A stretch of DNA of 64,000 nucleotides from Vallitalea guaymasensis (GTDB lineage Bacteria; Bacillota; Clostridia; Lachnospirales; Vallitaleaceae): contig NZ_CP058561.1 of NCBI RefSeq assembly GCF_018141425.1, positions 2,108,001 to 2,172,000 of the forward strand. The letters run 5' to 3'. The translations under genes were made by a program, and so were the position numbers. Each line of letters starts with the position of its first letter. Position 1 is the first letter of the stretch. Below, one piece after another: positions 1 through 9,622 of the stretch. Below the pieces are notes generated by a model, which worked only from the letters and a program-made list of their open reading frames with translations, did not search any database and was not told the origin of the DNA.

Positions 1-1
1 G

Positions 2-3000
2 AAACTGAAAGAAATACATCCTTATCAAAATTTTATTTATAATGGTAATGCAGAAGAAACTACTCCTAATGGAAATATTGTTAATTGGATAGGTGAAGTT
101 AATAATAAAGATGGTGTAACATTCAAAAGGATAGAAAGCAATGATAAAATAGCTGGAAAAGGTTCTTATTATATTGAAGTACCGGCTAAATCTAATAGAG
201 TAGCAAAATATGTTACAACATCTCTAGGTGAACCTAACATTAATTACAGTTTTACAGGTATGATGAAATGTCATAATTGCTTTGGTAAATTTTTAATAGA
301 AGCACTTGATTCAAATGATAATATTTTGGATATATGGTCCTCAGACTCTTATTCAGATGTACAGACTAAAACTATGAATATCTCCTTCCGGTCACCAACT
401 AATACTGCAAAATTAAAAGTCAATATAATAAATGGTAACTCTAATAACACTGATAATACCAACGAATATGTAATAGCTGATAATCTTTCCATTACGAAAG
501 AAAATGGTGATACATGTGAATGGGTACCAAATAAATATACAATCTATGAAGAAAGAGAAATGGACAATCCTGATTATGTAAACCCATATACTATTGCAAA
601 CCCTGAATATATTCCTGAGAAGATAGTAAATAATCCAAATTATGTACCACCTATCAACGTACCTCAACAAAATATTTATTCAGGTTCTTATACTTTTAGA
701 AATCCAGCAACAGTTAGAGTTAATTTATATGGTGCTGGTGGTGGTTACTATCAACATTTAGACCATGAAAAATATTACACTAACAGTCAATATGGAAATG
801 GTATCGTATACGTAGATACAGGTGATATTTTATCATGGAATGGGACTAATCTATATAAAAACAACAGTATAATAGCAAGCTATAGATATGGTACTATCTC
901 AGGACGTAGTGCTGATTCTTGTGCTGATGCAGAAAGATTAGCAAGAAATAATGGGGGTAGTGTTTCTAACTATGCTCTATCAAATTTCTCTTACTCAGGT
1001 TCTAGCAGTAATTATTTTACAGTTCCTGCTTATAATCAGCCTGGAAACGGAGAACCAGAATATATTACCATCCCTGCAGTTGGAGAACCTACTATCCTAA
1101 TAAATAATGCTAACTATGAACCCGCAGTTGTAACTGATGAAACTCGTAACATGACTTTTAACGCGACTTCTACTGGTTCTTATGGGGCAAATACAAATAA
1201 TTCTATAAATACATCAAATGAAACTATTACTATGAACGGTGGTAAATATTTGTGGACAGTACCTACTACAAATACATACACTATATCAGCTTATGGAGCA
1301 CAAGGTGGTTTTGGTGCCCGTGAAGGCGGTAAAGGTGCAATAATGACAGGCGATTTTCAACTTACCAAAAGTCAAATAATCGAAATCTTAGTAGGGCAAC
1401 AAGGTGAGCGTCATGGCGAAGGTGCTGGTGGTGGTGGTGGAACTTATGTAGTTTCCAGTATAGACCAAACACCTCTAGTAGTTGCCGGTGGCGGGGGTGG
1501 CGGAGCTGGAGATAATCCTTATGATAAAGGAAAAGATGCCTCCTGCTCAGTTGCACCAGTAACCAAGACTCATGGTGGTTCATATGATTACGGTCACTCT
1601 AATGAAGAAGGTGGTGGTGGCGGTGGTTTTATGGGTAATGCTCATTTATCCTATGGTGGTAACAGCTTCTCTAACGGCGGTTTCGGTTATTCTAGTCACG
1701 GTGGTTTCGGTGGTGGTGGAAGTGGTTGCTCTGACGGTGGTGGTGGCGGTGGCGGTTACTATGGTGGCAACGGTAACGATAGTGGCGGCGGCTTTGGCGG
1801 TGGTTCATATAATACTGGAACTAATCAATCTAATTCAACAGGAAATACTGGACACGGTAAAGTTATAATATCCACTTCATCAGGAATTAGAGTCATCACG
1901 CCTGCAAAAGGAACGCCATATATACCTGACCTGTCCCCTACACTAACATCCGTTGTTAAAACTGAAAAGACTTTATCCCAACCTCCAGATGACTGGTATG
2001 AAACCATACTTGAAGTGATACCGGCTAATCCAAATGTTCAACTTCCAGATGGTAATTATGCTTCTTCAGGAGATATGTTAATGCTGGATTATCCTTTTAA
2101 AATACATTTTCCTAATAAAGGCGATTTTTATGGAAATGGAGCTTTAGGTCTTGCAGAAACCAGTGAATATAGAGGAAAAGGTTTTATAGACAATATGGAT
2201 ACAACTGAATGGACTTCTGAAAAAATAGCTAAGTTTGATTACAATGTAATATATAATGATGTCCTCTACCCTTCTGGTTCTGAGATTTCATTATACCCTA
2301 TTGATCAAGAATGGTATAACTTTTATTTACCATTAGCTAATAAAGAAGCCATAAGTGCTGGTGTAAAATTCTACGCCGTTGCCAATAACGGTTCTGGTAT
2401 AGATAATACTAAACCAACTAATAAAAAAAGGTATAATAATAAAAATGCCAGACATTCCGCACTTAAGCAATATAACATAGATATTGTTGGTCGTATAGGT
2501 AATCTTGTTATTGAAGACACAGGTGATTTTAGATTCTCGAATATATTCAAGAAACCTGTAACTCCTACTGATTGGTATATACCTAATGTAGTACCAAAAG
2601 TACAAATAGACCAACAAAACGATTATATAGGTAACTCAGTAGATATAAGAGGCGAATCTGCTTCACCAATTACCAATTATCTTAATACTTACGGGTGCCT
2701 TGATTTTCTTCAAAAAGCACCTTTAAGTTTTCCTCTATCACCTTCAATAAATAATATAGAGGCTTTAAAAAGGCAACCGTTAAGAGTAGGTTATCCAATA
2801 TTTATGGATATACAAACTATCGGTAATTATTATTCCTATATGCAGATCATTCCTTATTATTATGGACTCAATCTAAATACAGGAGAATTAACTCCTTTGG
2901 ATGTATATATGGAAGTTGATAAAAAATATCAGCCTATTAATATATTTGGTGGCGGGCAATCCATATTAGACTACCCAATTACTCTTAACTGGGAAGAAGA

Positions 3001-3553
3001 ATCTGCTAGACGTAATTATCTTAAAGAAGAGCAAGATATTACCGAATTTGTTAGAGACAATACATATAATGTTGACTCACAAGGTAATGAAATACCTATA
3101 GGTATGCCTATAGGAAAATACCACACATACGGAAATGCACAATTCATGCAGCTTAATGAACGAAATAGAACGTTCATAGGTACTCCATACACTTATGGTA
3201 TGAATAGGAATCCAGGTAATCTACTCTCCGATTATGCCTACAATCAACAGGCTCAGAGGTGGCATTTTACCTTTAAGCTTCCATCATCAGCTATATTCGT
3301 ACCTCACGGCTCTAAAATAACCAACAGCAATTTAAAACAGATGATGAATGATTCAACAGTTGTTATAGCTGCTGCTAATATAAAAGCTATTGGAGATACT
3401 TACTGCTTACAATACAAACATCATGGAGGCAATGGAAGCATAACATTAGCTGGTAAAACACATTCTTTAGATTCTATTCCTTATAGTGTATATGCTGTTT
3501 ATTCATCAGAAAAATCTTCATCAGACGATTTAAGTACTTCTGGAACCCATTAA
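2..3553 (+). CDS. Giant secreted protein with jelly-roll-like, Gly-rich and shared C-terminal modules (5' partial)
   Basis: The reading frame is open from base 2, so the true start lies before the window; 1183 residues are visible. Residues about 10-165 resemble a carbohydrate-binding jelly-roll module and align with the same region of the paralog at 9623. A linker with NPDYV/NPNYV-type repeats follows (about 183-220). Residues about 428-620 are a glycine-rich domain with GGGGGGGG runs and a PLVVAGGGGGG motif, resembling the ALK/LTK-type glycine-rich domain. Residues about 640-1183 form a conserved module ending SSEKSSSDDLSTSGTH, nearly identical to the end of the paralog. The function is unknown. 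A cell-surface or secreted structural role is inferred from the composition and from the signal peptide of the paralog. An M23 peptidase and a CpaE-like gene follow on the same strand. Confidence 0.85.
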   Translation, partial: KLKEIHPYQNFIYNGNAEETTPNGNIVNWIGEVNNKDGVTFKRIESNDKIAGKGSYYIEVPAKSNRVAKYVTTSLGEPNINYSFTGMMKCHNCFGKFLIEALDSNDNILDIWSSDSYSDVQTKTMNISFRSPTNTAKLKVNIINGNSNNTDNTNEYVIADNLSITKENGDTCEWVPNKYTIYEEREMDNPDYVNPYTIANPEYIPEKIVNNPNYVPPINVPQQNIYSGSYTFRNPATVRVNLYGAGGGYYQHLDHEKYYTNSQYGNGIVYVDTGDILSWNGTNLYKNNSIIASYRYGTISGRSADSCADAERLARNNGGSVSNYALSNFSYSGSSSNYFTVPAYNQPGNGEPEYITIPAVGEPTILINNANYEPAVVTDETRNMTFNATSTGSYGANTNNSINTSNETITMNGGKYLWTVPTTNTYTISAYGAQGGFGAREGGKGAIMTGDFQLTKSQIIEILVGQQGERHGEGAGGGGGTYVVSSIDQTPLVVAGGGGGGAGDNPYDKGKDASCSVAPVTKTHGGSYDYGHSNEEGGGGGGFMGNAHLSYGGNSFSNGGFGYSSHGGFGGGGSGCSDGGGGGGGYYGGNGNDSGGGFGGGSYNTGTNQSNSTGNTGHGKVIISTSSGIRVITPAKGTPYIPDLSPTLTSVVKTEKTLSQPPDDWYETILEVIPANPNVQLPDGNYASSGDMLMLDYPFKIHFPNKGDFYGNGALGLAETSEYRGKGFIDNMDTTEWTSEKIAKFDYNVIYNDVLYPSGSEISLYPIDQEWYNFYLPLANKEAISAGVKFYAVANNGSGIDNTKPTNKKRYNNKNARHSALKQYNIDIVGRIGNLVIEDTGDFRFSNIFKKPVTPTDWYIPNVVPKVQIDQQNDYIGNSVDIRGESASPITNYLNTYGCLDFLQKAPLSFPLSPSINNIEALKRQPLRVGYPIFMDIQTIGNYYSYMQIIPYYYGLNLNTGELTPLDVYMEVDKKYQPINIFGGGQSILDYPITLNWEEESARRNYLKEEQDITEFVRDNTYNVDSQGNEIPIGMPIGKYHTYGNAQFMQLNERNRTFIGTPYTYGMNRNPGNLLSDYAYNQQAQRWHFTFKLPSSAIFVPHGSKITNSNLKQMMNDSTVVIAAANIKAIGDTYCLQYKHHGGNGSITLAGKTHSLDSIPYSVYAVYSSEKSSSDDLSTSGTH

Positions 3554-3600
3554 CTAACTAAAAGCTATTTAAAATATTATCTTGAATAATAAAATTTTAG

Positions 3601-3632
3601 AAAGAGTAAATATATACTATTTACTCTTTTTT
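3601..3632 (+). terminator. Hairpin with T tract after the giant-protein gene
   Basis: A 12-nt arm (3601-3612) pairs with an arm starting at 3619 and runs into TTTTTT. It lies 48 bases after the stop codon and about 30 bases before the next start, so it may reduce rather than abolish readthrough. Confidence 0.6.
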
Positions 3633-3664
3633 AATTCATATCAAATAGCTTAGGAGGCATAAAT

Positions 3665-4612
3665 ATGAAAAAAATAATTATTACAGTTATTATATTTATA
3701 ATCTGCTGCCCTATATCAATCTATGCAGAAAATGCTTCTGCCCTGTTGGATCTATATGGAATTGAAAAACTAGTTTCTGTAGAAACGGAAGAAAAATTGT
3801 TACAAGACATAACTAAAGAGTATTATAGTGTGCAGACAGAAATCAATAAAGATGAAATGGTAGAAAAGGCTATAGATATTTATTCAACCAATTATGAAAA
3901 CATCCTTAGTGAATATGATTCTGAGATTAATACCCTTAAACAACAATTAATAGAATTGAAAACTACTATTTATGAAAACAGAAATAACACTGTGGAGTAT
4001 CTTTTAGAGTTAGATTCAGAATACAAATCAATTCAACTTCATATACAAGATCTATTAAAGGAGAGAAAAATACAAGTACAACAACTGGAATTATTATCTT
4101 TTGATAATAAAAATGCACAGGAAATGGAAAAAAAATCTAAACAACTCAAGAGTAAATTAAACTCTCAAAAAAAGGCATATGAAAAAGCTATAACATATCC
4201 CGAATTAGGAGATGTAAATAACCTTAATTATCCTTTGAATAAATCCAGCCATGTTACATCTGGATTTGGTACAAGAACCGATCCTATAGAAAAAGATAAA
4301 ATACAGTTTCATAATGGAATAGATTTATCAGCTGCTTTAAAAACAGAAGTAACTGCTCTATTTAATGGTACTGTTGAAAAAGCAGGACATAGTGATGCTC
4401 TAGGCTATTATATTATCCTCAATCATGGTAAGGGAATTAGAACTATATACGGACATCTAAATCATTATATCGTAAGCCAAGGACAACAAGTAAACCAATA
4501 TGAAGTCATAGCAAGTTCCGGTAATTCTGGCAGTAGAAGTACTGGTCCTCATCTACACTTAGGGCTTTATATTAACGGTGAAGCTGTTGACCCTAGTAAA
4601 GTATTCAAATAA
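3665..4612 (+). CDS. Secreted M23 (LytM-type) peptidoglycan peptidase with coiled coil
   Basis: The 315-residue product starts at the ATG preceded by AGGAGG. It has an N-terminal signal peptide (lysine-rich start, hydrophobic core, a YAEN junction near residue 23). A long charged coiled-coil region covers about residues 70-180. The C-terminal M23 domain (about 195-313) carries FHNGIDLS for the first zinc ligands (H, D) and GPHLHLGL for the HxH motif. The family's usual HLHFE is HLHLG here. It is a predicted zinc endopeptidase cutting peptide cross-links outside the membrane, or an EnvC-like activator. Its place between a giant surface protein and a CpaE-like gene suggests local wall remodelling for a trans-envelope structure, which is inference. 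Confidence 0.9.
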   Translation: MKKIIITVIIFIICCPISIYAENASALLDLYGIEKLVSVETEEKLLQDITKEYYSVQTEINKDEMVEKAIDIYSTNYENILSEYDSEINTLKQQLIELKTTIYENRNNTVEYLLELDSEYKSIQLHIQDLLKERKIQVQQLELLSFDNKNAQEMEKKSKQLKSKLNSQKKAYEKAITYPELGDVNNLNYPLNKSSHVTSGFGTRTDPIEKDKIQFHNGIDLSAALKTEVTALFNGTVEKAGHSDALGYYIILNHGKGIRTIYGHLNHYIVSQGQQVNQYEVIASSGNSGSRSTGPHLHLGLYINGEAVDPSKVFK

Positions 4613-4660
4613 CTACTTTTTAGATTAGTCACATCAAAAAATATATAAGGAGGCAATCAA

Positions 4661-5302
4661 ATGCTAGTAACTTCAAAAAAACGATATTTACCTACTACTA
4701 TCAACACTCTGGTTTTAGCTAAAAATGATGATTTTTTCTATATCCATAGAGATGTCTATGACAAAGCTATCATATTAAATGATAGCTTTACACTAGATGA
4801 ACTCATCAGCAACATAGAACCCCAAAATAATTTATCAGCAATCCATTATTTTTACGAAAACTCTCCTGCTCCAATTAATATTCTAGCTCCTTTCCTAGGT
4901 TTGGTGGTAGAAGGCTTACCAGAAGACATTGAAATACTTACTGGAGCTATACATGTAATAACCGCTGCAACAGACGTAAAGGCTTTTACCAGGGTACATA
5001 CAGAACTACGTAAGACATTGGAATTTTCATTATATATCCAAGAAGAATATGAAATGGCTTGGGAAAGATTTTTTATGACCAGTATTCCATATGAAGAAAG
5101 AAATACTCTAATCAATACTCAAGCACAACCTATACAAGAAGAGCTTATAAATAACCCTTCTGAAGAAAAAATTGAAAACACTACCCTTCCTGGTTTTGAG
5201 AGTAATACTGATGAACTCATAGAAGTAGATGATGAATTTTCCAAGGAAATGGAAAAAGAGAAACTAAGAAACATTCTTCAAATTGATGATATGAATATAT
5301 AA
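4661..5302 (+). CDS. Uncharacterised acidic 213-residue protein
   Basis: The start has AAGGAGG nine bases upstream. No signal peptide or membrane segment is visible, so it is probably cytoplasmic. The N-terminal half is mixed alpha/beta. The C-terminal 60 residues are very acidic and look disordered (EEKIENTT, DELIEVDDEFSKEMEKEK). The next gene starts 12 bases after its stop, which indicates an operon. I do not recognise the family. Linkage to the CpaE-like gene and M23 peptidase suggests a part of the same assembly. Confidence 0.75.
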   Translation: MLVTSKKRYLPTTINTLVLAKNDDFFYIHRDVYDKAIILNDSFTLDELISNIEPQNNLSAIHYFYENSPAPINILAPFLGLVVEGLPEDIEILTGAIHVITAATDVKAFTRVHTELRKTLEFSLYIQEEYEMAWERFFMTSIPYEERNTLINTQAQPIQEELINNPSEEKIENTTLPGFESNTDELIEVDDEFSKEMEKEKLRNILQIDDMNI

Positions 5303-5314
5303 GGAGAGGATCAT

Positions 5315-5590
5315 ATGCCAGAAAAATTATTATCAACTAACACAGAAGCCTACAATACTCTTGAAGCCATCAGCAAACTTATAGGAGATATCATAGATTC
5401 TTCAAAAGGCTTTCGAAACAAGATAGAAACTACATACGATAAAGTCGAACTAGCATTTCTAAAACGTCTATTAGATTCAGTAATATTAGTAGAACATGAC
5501 GCTCTAATATTGAAACAAGAATTTAAAGATATAAGAAATAATATACCTATTGAACTTGATAACCCAGAACCAAATACAGAAGTCAAATAG
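5315..5590 (+). CDS. Small helical protein (91 residues)
   Basis: It starts at an ATG after AAGGAGAGG. The product is predicted to be almost entirely alpha-helical, with heptad-like leucine and isoleucine spacing and a proline-rich acidic tail (NPEPNTEVK). There is no signal peptide and no WxG motif. It is tightly spaced between the 213- and 117-residue genes, so they are probably co-transcribed. The family is not recognised. Confidence 0.7.
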   Translation: MPEKLLSTNTEAYNTLEAISKLIGDIIDSSKGFRNKIETTYDKVELAFLKRLLDSVILVEHDALILKQEFKDIRNNIPIELDNPEPNTEVK

Positions 5591-5606
5591 AAAGGAAGAT
5601 ATACCT

Positions 5607-5960
5607 ATGGGTGGTAAAGCCAAATTATTAGACCCTGAATTATTAGAAAGTCTCTATATTGAAAGTATACAATTTAAAAGTAAATCAGAAGAAACATCAA
5701 ATAAAATACGTGTTCTAATCAACAAAGTCACTGACCCCATGTTTATGCACAATATAAAAAGTGATGAAAACGAGAAATTGATGGAATCTATTATGACAAG
5801 CAAACAATCACTTGAAGATTTACTTGATTTCTTGAAAACCACTGCTAATTATATAGATAGTACTTTAGAAGGTACAGTTTGTCACACACAAGAAGTACAC
5901 GGTCAAAACAATACAGATGGGAAAAATTCTATTCATGAACAACATACTCTAAAAAGATAA
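5607..5960 (+). CDS. Small helical protein (117 residues)
   Basis: The start at 5607 (MGGKAKLL) is chosen because AAAGGAAG lies about 10 bases upstream. The in-frame ATG at 5550 lies inside the previous gene and lacks a site. The product is helical with a hydrophilic His/Gln-rich tail (HTQEVHGQNN). It is similar in size and style to the preceding small protein, and the two may form coiled-coil partners. The family is not recognised. Confidence 0.7.
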   Translation: MGGKAKLLDPELLESLYIESIQFKSKSEETSNKIRVLINKVTDPMFMHNIKSDENEKLMESIMTSKQSLEDLLDFLKTTANYIDSTLEGTVCHTQEVHGQNNTDGKNSIHEQHTLKR

Positions 5961-6039
5961 TCACTTAATTTTTGATTGATTAAACTACTTTATGAAATAG
6001 CCTTAATAAAACAGATTGTAACTTAGGAGGTAAAAAAAT

Positions 6040-8046
6040 ATGATATATGTAGCATCATTATCAGGTTTTGGCAAAAAAACATTTGTAGATAAAACACTTC
6101 AAACAAAGATGGATAAGATTATTGAGCAGATTCACTTGAGTCCCAAAATAACAGGAATGGATACCATAGTTTTAGGTCCAAAAGACCTTTCTGTAACTCA
6201 AACAAGGAACGCTTTAACATCTGCATTAAAAGAAAAACATGAGGATATTCTCATAATCTATTTATACACCAACGATAAACAAGCTAAATATCTTGAAAGT
6301 GAAAATATAATAGCCAAAAGATTAGATAGAAAAATTAACCTTAAAAATTTCAAAGAAGCTGTAACAGAGCTTTTGGAAAATAAAGCATTAATAAAGAAAG
6401 AAGATATTACTAAAGTTAAGAAAAAGAAAACTGAAGAACCTGAAGAAAAACCTAAAAAGAAAAAGCTCAGTAAAAAAGAAATAAAAAAAGAACCACAAAT
6501 TGAACCAGAAACACCTAAAGAAGAACCAACTCCATCTGATGAAACTATACAAGAACCTGAAGATGACGTTATAAAAGAACCTGTAGAAGTTATAAAATTA
6601 CATAAAGTCAAAACTCTTGAAGAACGTATTAAAGAATGTACAAGCTTCTCAGATTGGAATCTATTCAAAAATTTATTAGATAAAGATACCATTGTAAGAG
6701 ATTTAATGACAGAGAATAACCAATTTGCTGAAACTATCAGTATGCTCCGTAACGTTGAACAAGAAATTATAACTATATTTAAAGATGAAAACAAAACTTC
6801 TGAGCAAAAATTTGAAGAAATTAGAGAACTGGGAATAAAACGCTCTGGTTATAAAGCTTCTTGGAATAATATGATTACAGAAAAAGTAATGTCCATATTA
6901 GCAACCATGACTACATCGGCAGAGTCAATTATCCACTCTCGTATAAGAGAAATAACTTCTGTACTTGATAAATTCTCTTCTAATACTAAATTATACTATA
7001 AAGAAGACAAAGAGAAACTTGATAAACTAATAAAAGAACGCTTAGACTTACAATTTCAGCTGCATGAACTATCTAAGAGTCTAATTACAGTATATCAATC
7101 CATGGATGAAACTGTTAATGATATTATAAAATCCTTTGATAATGAATTACCTTCTGAGAATACATATATTAATGAGATATATAAAACTTCAAAAAATATA
7201 TTTACCCCTATCAATGCACCACAGCTTGCAACTAAATTAATGAGTGACCTTCAGAAAAACAGAATCTCCCTTTCTGCTCTAGAAAAAACCATTCAAGAAG
7301 TCATAGCCAAGGTATTTCAACTATGTGAATTAGATGAAACCATTATACTTCATCAAAACAAGCTCATAAAGCTTCTTGAGGCAAATAATGTAGAAGATGT
7401 GGTAATCGTTGATACAATACTAAAAAATGCTTTAAGGCTTTATATAGGACCATATGAAGTAGGTACAAGAGCTACAGCTATAACATGGGCAGGTATATTA
7501 TCCAGAAGACATAATTCACTGCTCATTGATCTAACTGGAAGTAACAAATTCAGGTCATATGGTATTGAACCTGTAACCCTTGAAAATTTCCTTAATAACA
7601 GAATCCAAGAACAATTTTTATGTGTTGAAGGTGACTTACTCTCAACTTCAGCTAAAATAGAGGATGTTATTGCAGAACTTAAAACAAGGCTTAATTATTA
7701 TCCATATATAAATATAATTTTAGAGGCATCTCAAACTTCTCTTATCAAAACACTAGCTGAACATGCACTTTCGGTAACCTATATTACAGATTGTACTACA
7801 AGAGGAAATACATTACTTGGAAATGCAATAGATAATATAACTATTGAAAACATTGCTAGAAAAATAGTACTCATTGATCCACCAACTGATGAAATGTCTA
7901 TATTACAAGAACTGAACATGGACCCTCTCGTTACTAAACTTATTACTCTACCCCATCTGTCTAAAATGAAAGCATGTAGTATAAAATCACTACCTCCATT
8001 TAATGATAGAGACATTACTAGTATATTTGAAGAATCTTTTAGGTAG
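6040..8046 (+). CDS. CpaE/TadZ-like protein with degenerate ParA ATPase domain
   Basis: The 668-residue product starts after TAGGAGG. Residues 1-120 look like a CpaE-type pseudo-receiver. Residues 125-190 are a Lys/Glu/Pro-rich linker (KKKKLSKKE) and about 200-460 are helical coiled coil. Residues about 469-650 resemble a ParA/MinD ATPase: VGTRATAITWAG takes the place of the deviant Walker A (KGGVGKTT), followed by SLLIDLTGSN, which matches the second conserved strand (LLIDLDPQ). Both Walker lysines are missing, so ATP hydrolysis is unlikely. CpaE/TadZ proteins position Tad pilus machines at the membrane. By analogy this could be a scaffold for an assembly whose remaining genes lie upstream of the window. 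The domain assignment rests on motif reading only. Confidence 0.65.
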   Translation: MIYVASLSGFGKKTFVDKTLQTKMDKIIEQIHLSPKITGMDTIVLGPKDLSVTQTRNALTSALKEKHEDILIIYLYTNDKQAKYLESENIIAKRLDRKINLKNFKEAVTELLENKALIKKEDITKVKKKKTEEPEEKPKKKKLSKKEIKKEPQIEPETPKEEPTPSDETIQEPEDDVIKEPVEVIKLHKVKTLEERIKECTSFSDWNLFKNLLDKDTIVRDLMTENNQFAETISMLRNVEQEIITIFKDENKTSEQKFEEIRELGIKRSGYKASWNNMITEKVMSILATMTTSAESIIHSRIREITSVLDKFSSNTKLYYKEDKEKLDKLIKERLDLQFQLHELSKSLITVYQSMDETVNDIIKSFDNELPSENTYINEIYKTSKNIFTPINAPQLATKLMSDLQKNRISLSALEKTIQEVIAKVFQLCELDETIILHQNKLIKLLEANNVEDVVIVDTILKNALRLYIGPYEVGTRATAITWAGILSRRHNSLLIDLTGSNKFRSYGIEPVTLENFLNNRIQEQFLCVEGDLLSTSAKIEDVIAELKTRLNYYPYINIILEASQTSLIKTLAEHALSVTYITDCTTRGNTLLGNAIDNITIENIARKIVLIDPPTDEMSILQELNMDPLVTKLITLPHLSKMKACSIKSLPPFNDRDITSIFEESFR

Positions 8047-8056
8047 AGAATAATAA

Positions 8057-8268
8057 ATATAGATATAAGGGGTGAATCTGTCGGACCAACTAATAATTAT
8101 CTCAATACTTATGGTTGTCTTGATTTCCATAGAAATCTTCTTTAAGTTTACCTCTTCTCCTTCAAAAAAATATAGAGGCTTTAATAAGGCAACCAATGAG
8201 CATTGAGATCCAATGTTAATGGTAACCACTATGACTAATAGATTATTGTTTGAAGATCACCCCTTATA
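8057..8268 (+). pseudogene. Decayed fragment of the giant-protein C-terminal module
   Basis: These roughly 210 bases match 15417-15640 of the downstream giant gene (and 2637-2860 of the upstream one). Shared blocks include ATAAGGGG.GAATCTGT.GGACCAAC, the CTCAATACTTA region, CTCCTTCAAAAAA and GAAGATCACCCCTTAT. Deletions and frameshifts remove any open frame. It begins 11 bases after the stop of the CpaE-like gene. It is a relic of a third copy, or of recombination between copies. Confidence 0.85.
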
Positions 8269-8404
8269 ACTAAACACCTATATATCTACACTAATAATTA
8301 AAATATATTTTTTTAACTATATATGACCGAAAATTATATTTATTATAATAACTTTATATGTTATTATATATATATATTTTATAAAAGTATTGGAGGTTAT
8401 ACAA

Positions 8405-9547
8405 ATGAAAAGATTATTCTCATTTACGATGATTCTTACAATTATTATTAGTATCAATGTACCTATATTCGCTTTATCAGATGAACCATCTTCTTGGGCA
8501 AAAGAAGAAGTTGAATCTGCAATTAAAAATGAATACGTACCAACCCAATTACAGAGTAATTATCAAAAACCTATTACACGAGAAGAATTTGCCGAACTAT
8601 TTGTTAATGCTGTTTTTAAGGATTTTAATAGATATATCCAAAGTTATGCTGGCATGACTGAAGAAGCAGCATGGGGTACTACAACATTAACTATTGATAT
8701 GTTCTTAGAAGCAATATCAACAACAGAAAAATTTACCGATACTGATAATAAATATGTAAAAGTAGCTAATATACTGGGTATGGTCAATGGTATTGGTGAT
8801 AATAAATTTGACCCAGACGGTCTTATCACAAGAGAACAAGCGGCTATCATGTTTGTCAATTACTTTCAAACTGTTGACTCAAATAATACAAATGAAGCAC
8901 CTAAATACTTAGATGATTTGGATTCTGTTTCACCATGGGCTAAAGAAGCCGTGGCTAGAGCTTATGGTGCCCGTTATCTCCGTGGTAATGTAAAAGCAAT
9001 TGAAGATGAATGGGGTAATGTAACAAAAAAAGGACATTTTGATTCTAAAGCCACTTTTACCAGAGAACAAGCCATAATAGTTATATCAAGGCTAGGAATT
9101 GATGGTAAAGAAATACTTAATAAACTAGTATTGAGAGGTTATGTTGAAATTGGTATGGATGCATTATTTTCTGGCTTCGATATAGAAGGAAATACCATAA
9201 AAATGAAAAGTACTGGGTTTGATTATAAATACTGTCAACTAAAGGAATATTGGAGAACTCAATCAAATTTAATAGATTATGTTAATAAATATCCAACAGA
9301 ACAATTAATAGCTCTTCTACTAAAACCTAGTCTAGCAAGATGTCATATGACTACAGAGGAGAATCTTGATAAAGTTCTATCTGGCAAACAGACTTTTTAT
9401 GATTATAAACTCTTTACTATAGAACACAATATTGATAATTACCTTGTTGTTATAACTAAAATAGATGGCTATGGTTATATGTGTGGCGGTGGTCTAAGAC
9501 TTTTATATGGAGATGATAATCAATATACAGTAAGTGTACAAAATTAA
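8405..9547 (+). CDS. SLH-domain surface protein (380 residues)
   Basis: The start at 8405 follows GGAGG with an eight-base gap; the ATG at 8390 overlaps the ribosome site and is rejected. A signal peptide (MKRLFSFTM..., cut near FALSDE) precedes three SLH-like repeats. Recognisable SLH elements are PITREEFAELF, GDNKFDPDGLITREQAAIMF, and SPWAKEAVARA with TFTREQAIIVI. SLH repeats bind pyruvylated secondary wall polymer, so the protein should be held at the cell surface. The C-terminal 170 residues match nothing I recognise. It sits between the pseudogene relic and the second giant protein. Confidence 0.9.
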   Translation: MKRLFSFTMILTIIISINVPIFALSDEPSSWAKEEVESAIKNEYVPTQLQSNYQKPITREEFAELFVNAVFKDFNRYIQSYAGMTEEAAWGTTTLTIDMFLEAISTTEKFTDTDNKYVKVANILGMVNGIGDNKFDPDGLITREQAAIMFVNYFQTVDSNNTNEAPKYLDDLDSVSPWAKEAVARAYGARYLRGNVKAIEDEWGNVTKKGHFDSKATFTREQAIIVISRLGIDGKEILNKLVLRGYVEIGMDALFSGFDIEGNTIKMKSTGFDYKYCQLKEYWRTQSNLIDYVNKYPTEQLIALLLKPSLARCHMTTEENLDKVLSGKQTFYDYKLFTIEHNIDNYLVVITKIDGYGYMCGGGLRLLYGDDNQYTVSVQN

Positions 9548-9569
9548 TAAATTTCATAAATTAACATTT

Positions 9570-9599
9570 AAGACGCTAAAATTATAAGCGTCTTTTTTA
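9570..9599 (+). terminator. Rho-independent terminator after SLH gene
   Basis: AAGACGCT pairs with AGCGTCTT across a nine-base loop, followed by TTTTTT. Confidence 0.85.
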
Positions 9600-9622
9600 T
9601 TATGATAAAGGAGGTTTATAAA

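Noticed and set aside
5315-5960. Small helical proteins considered as WXG100/ESAT-6 secretion substrates
   Set aside because: No WxG motif is present and no type VII genes are visible.
6258-6794. 178-residue antisense frame in the CpaE-like gene
   Set aside because: It mirrors the Lys/Glu-rich linker codons of the real gene and has no ribosome site or recognisable protein features.
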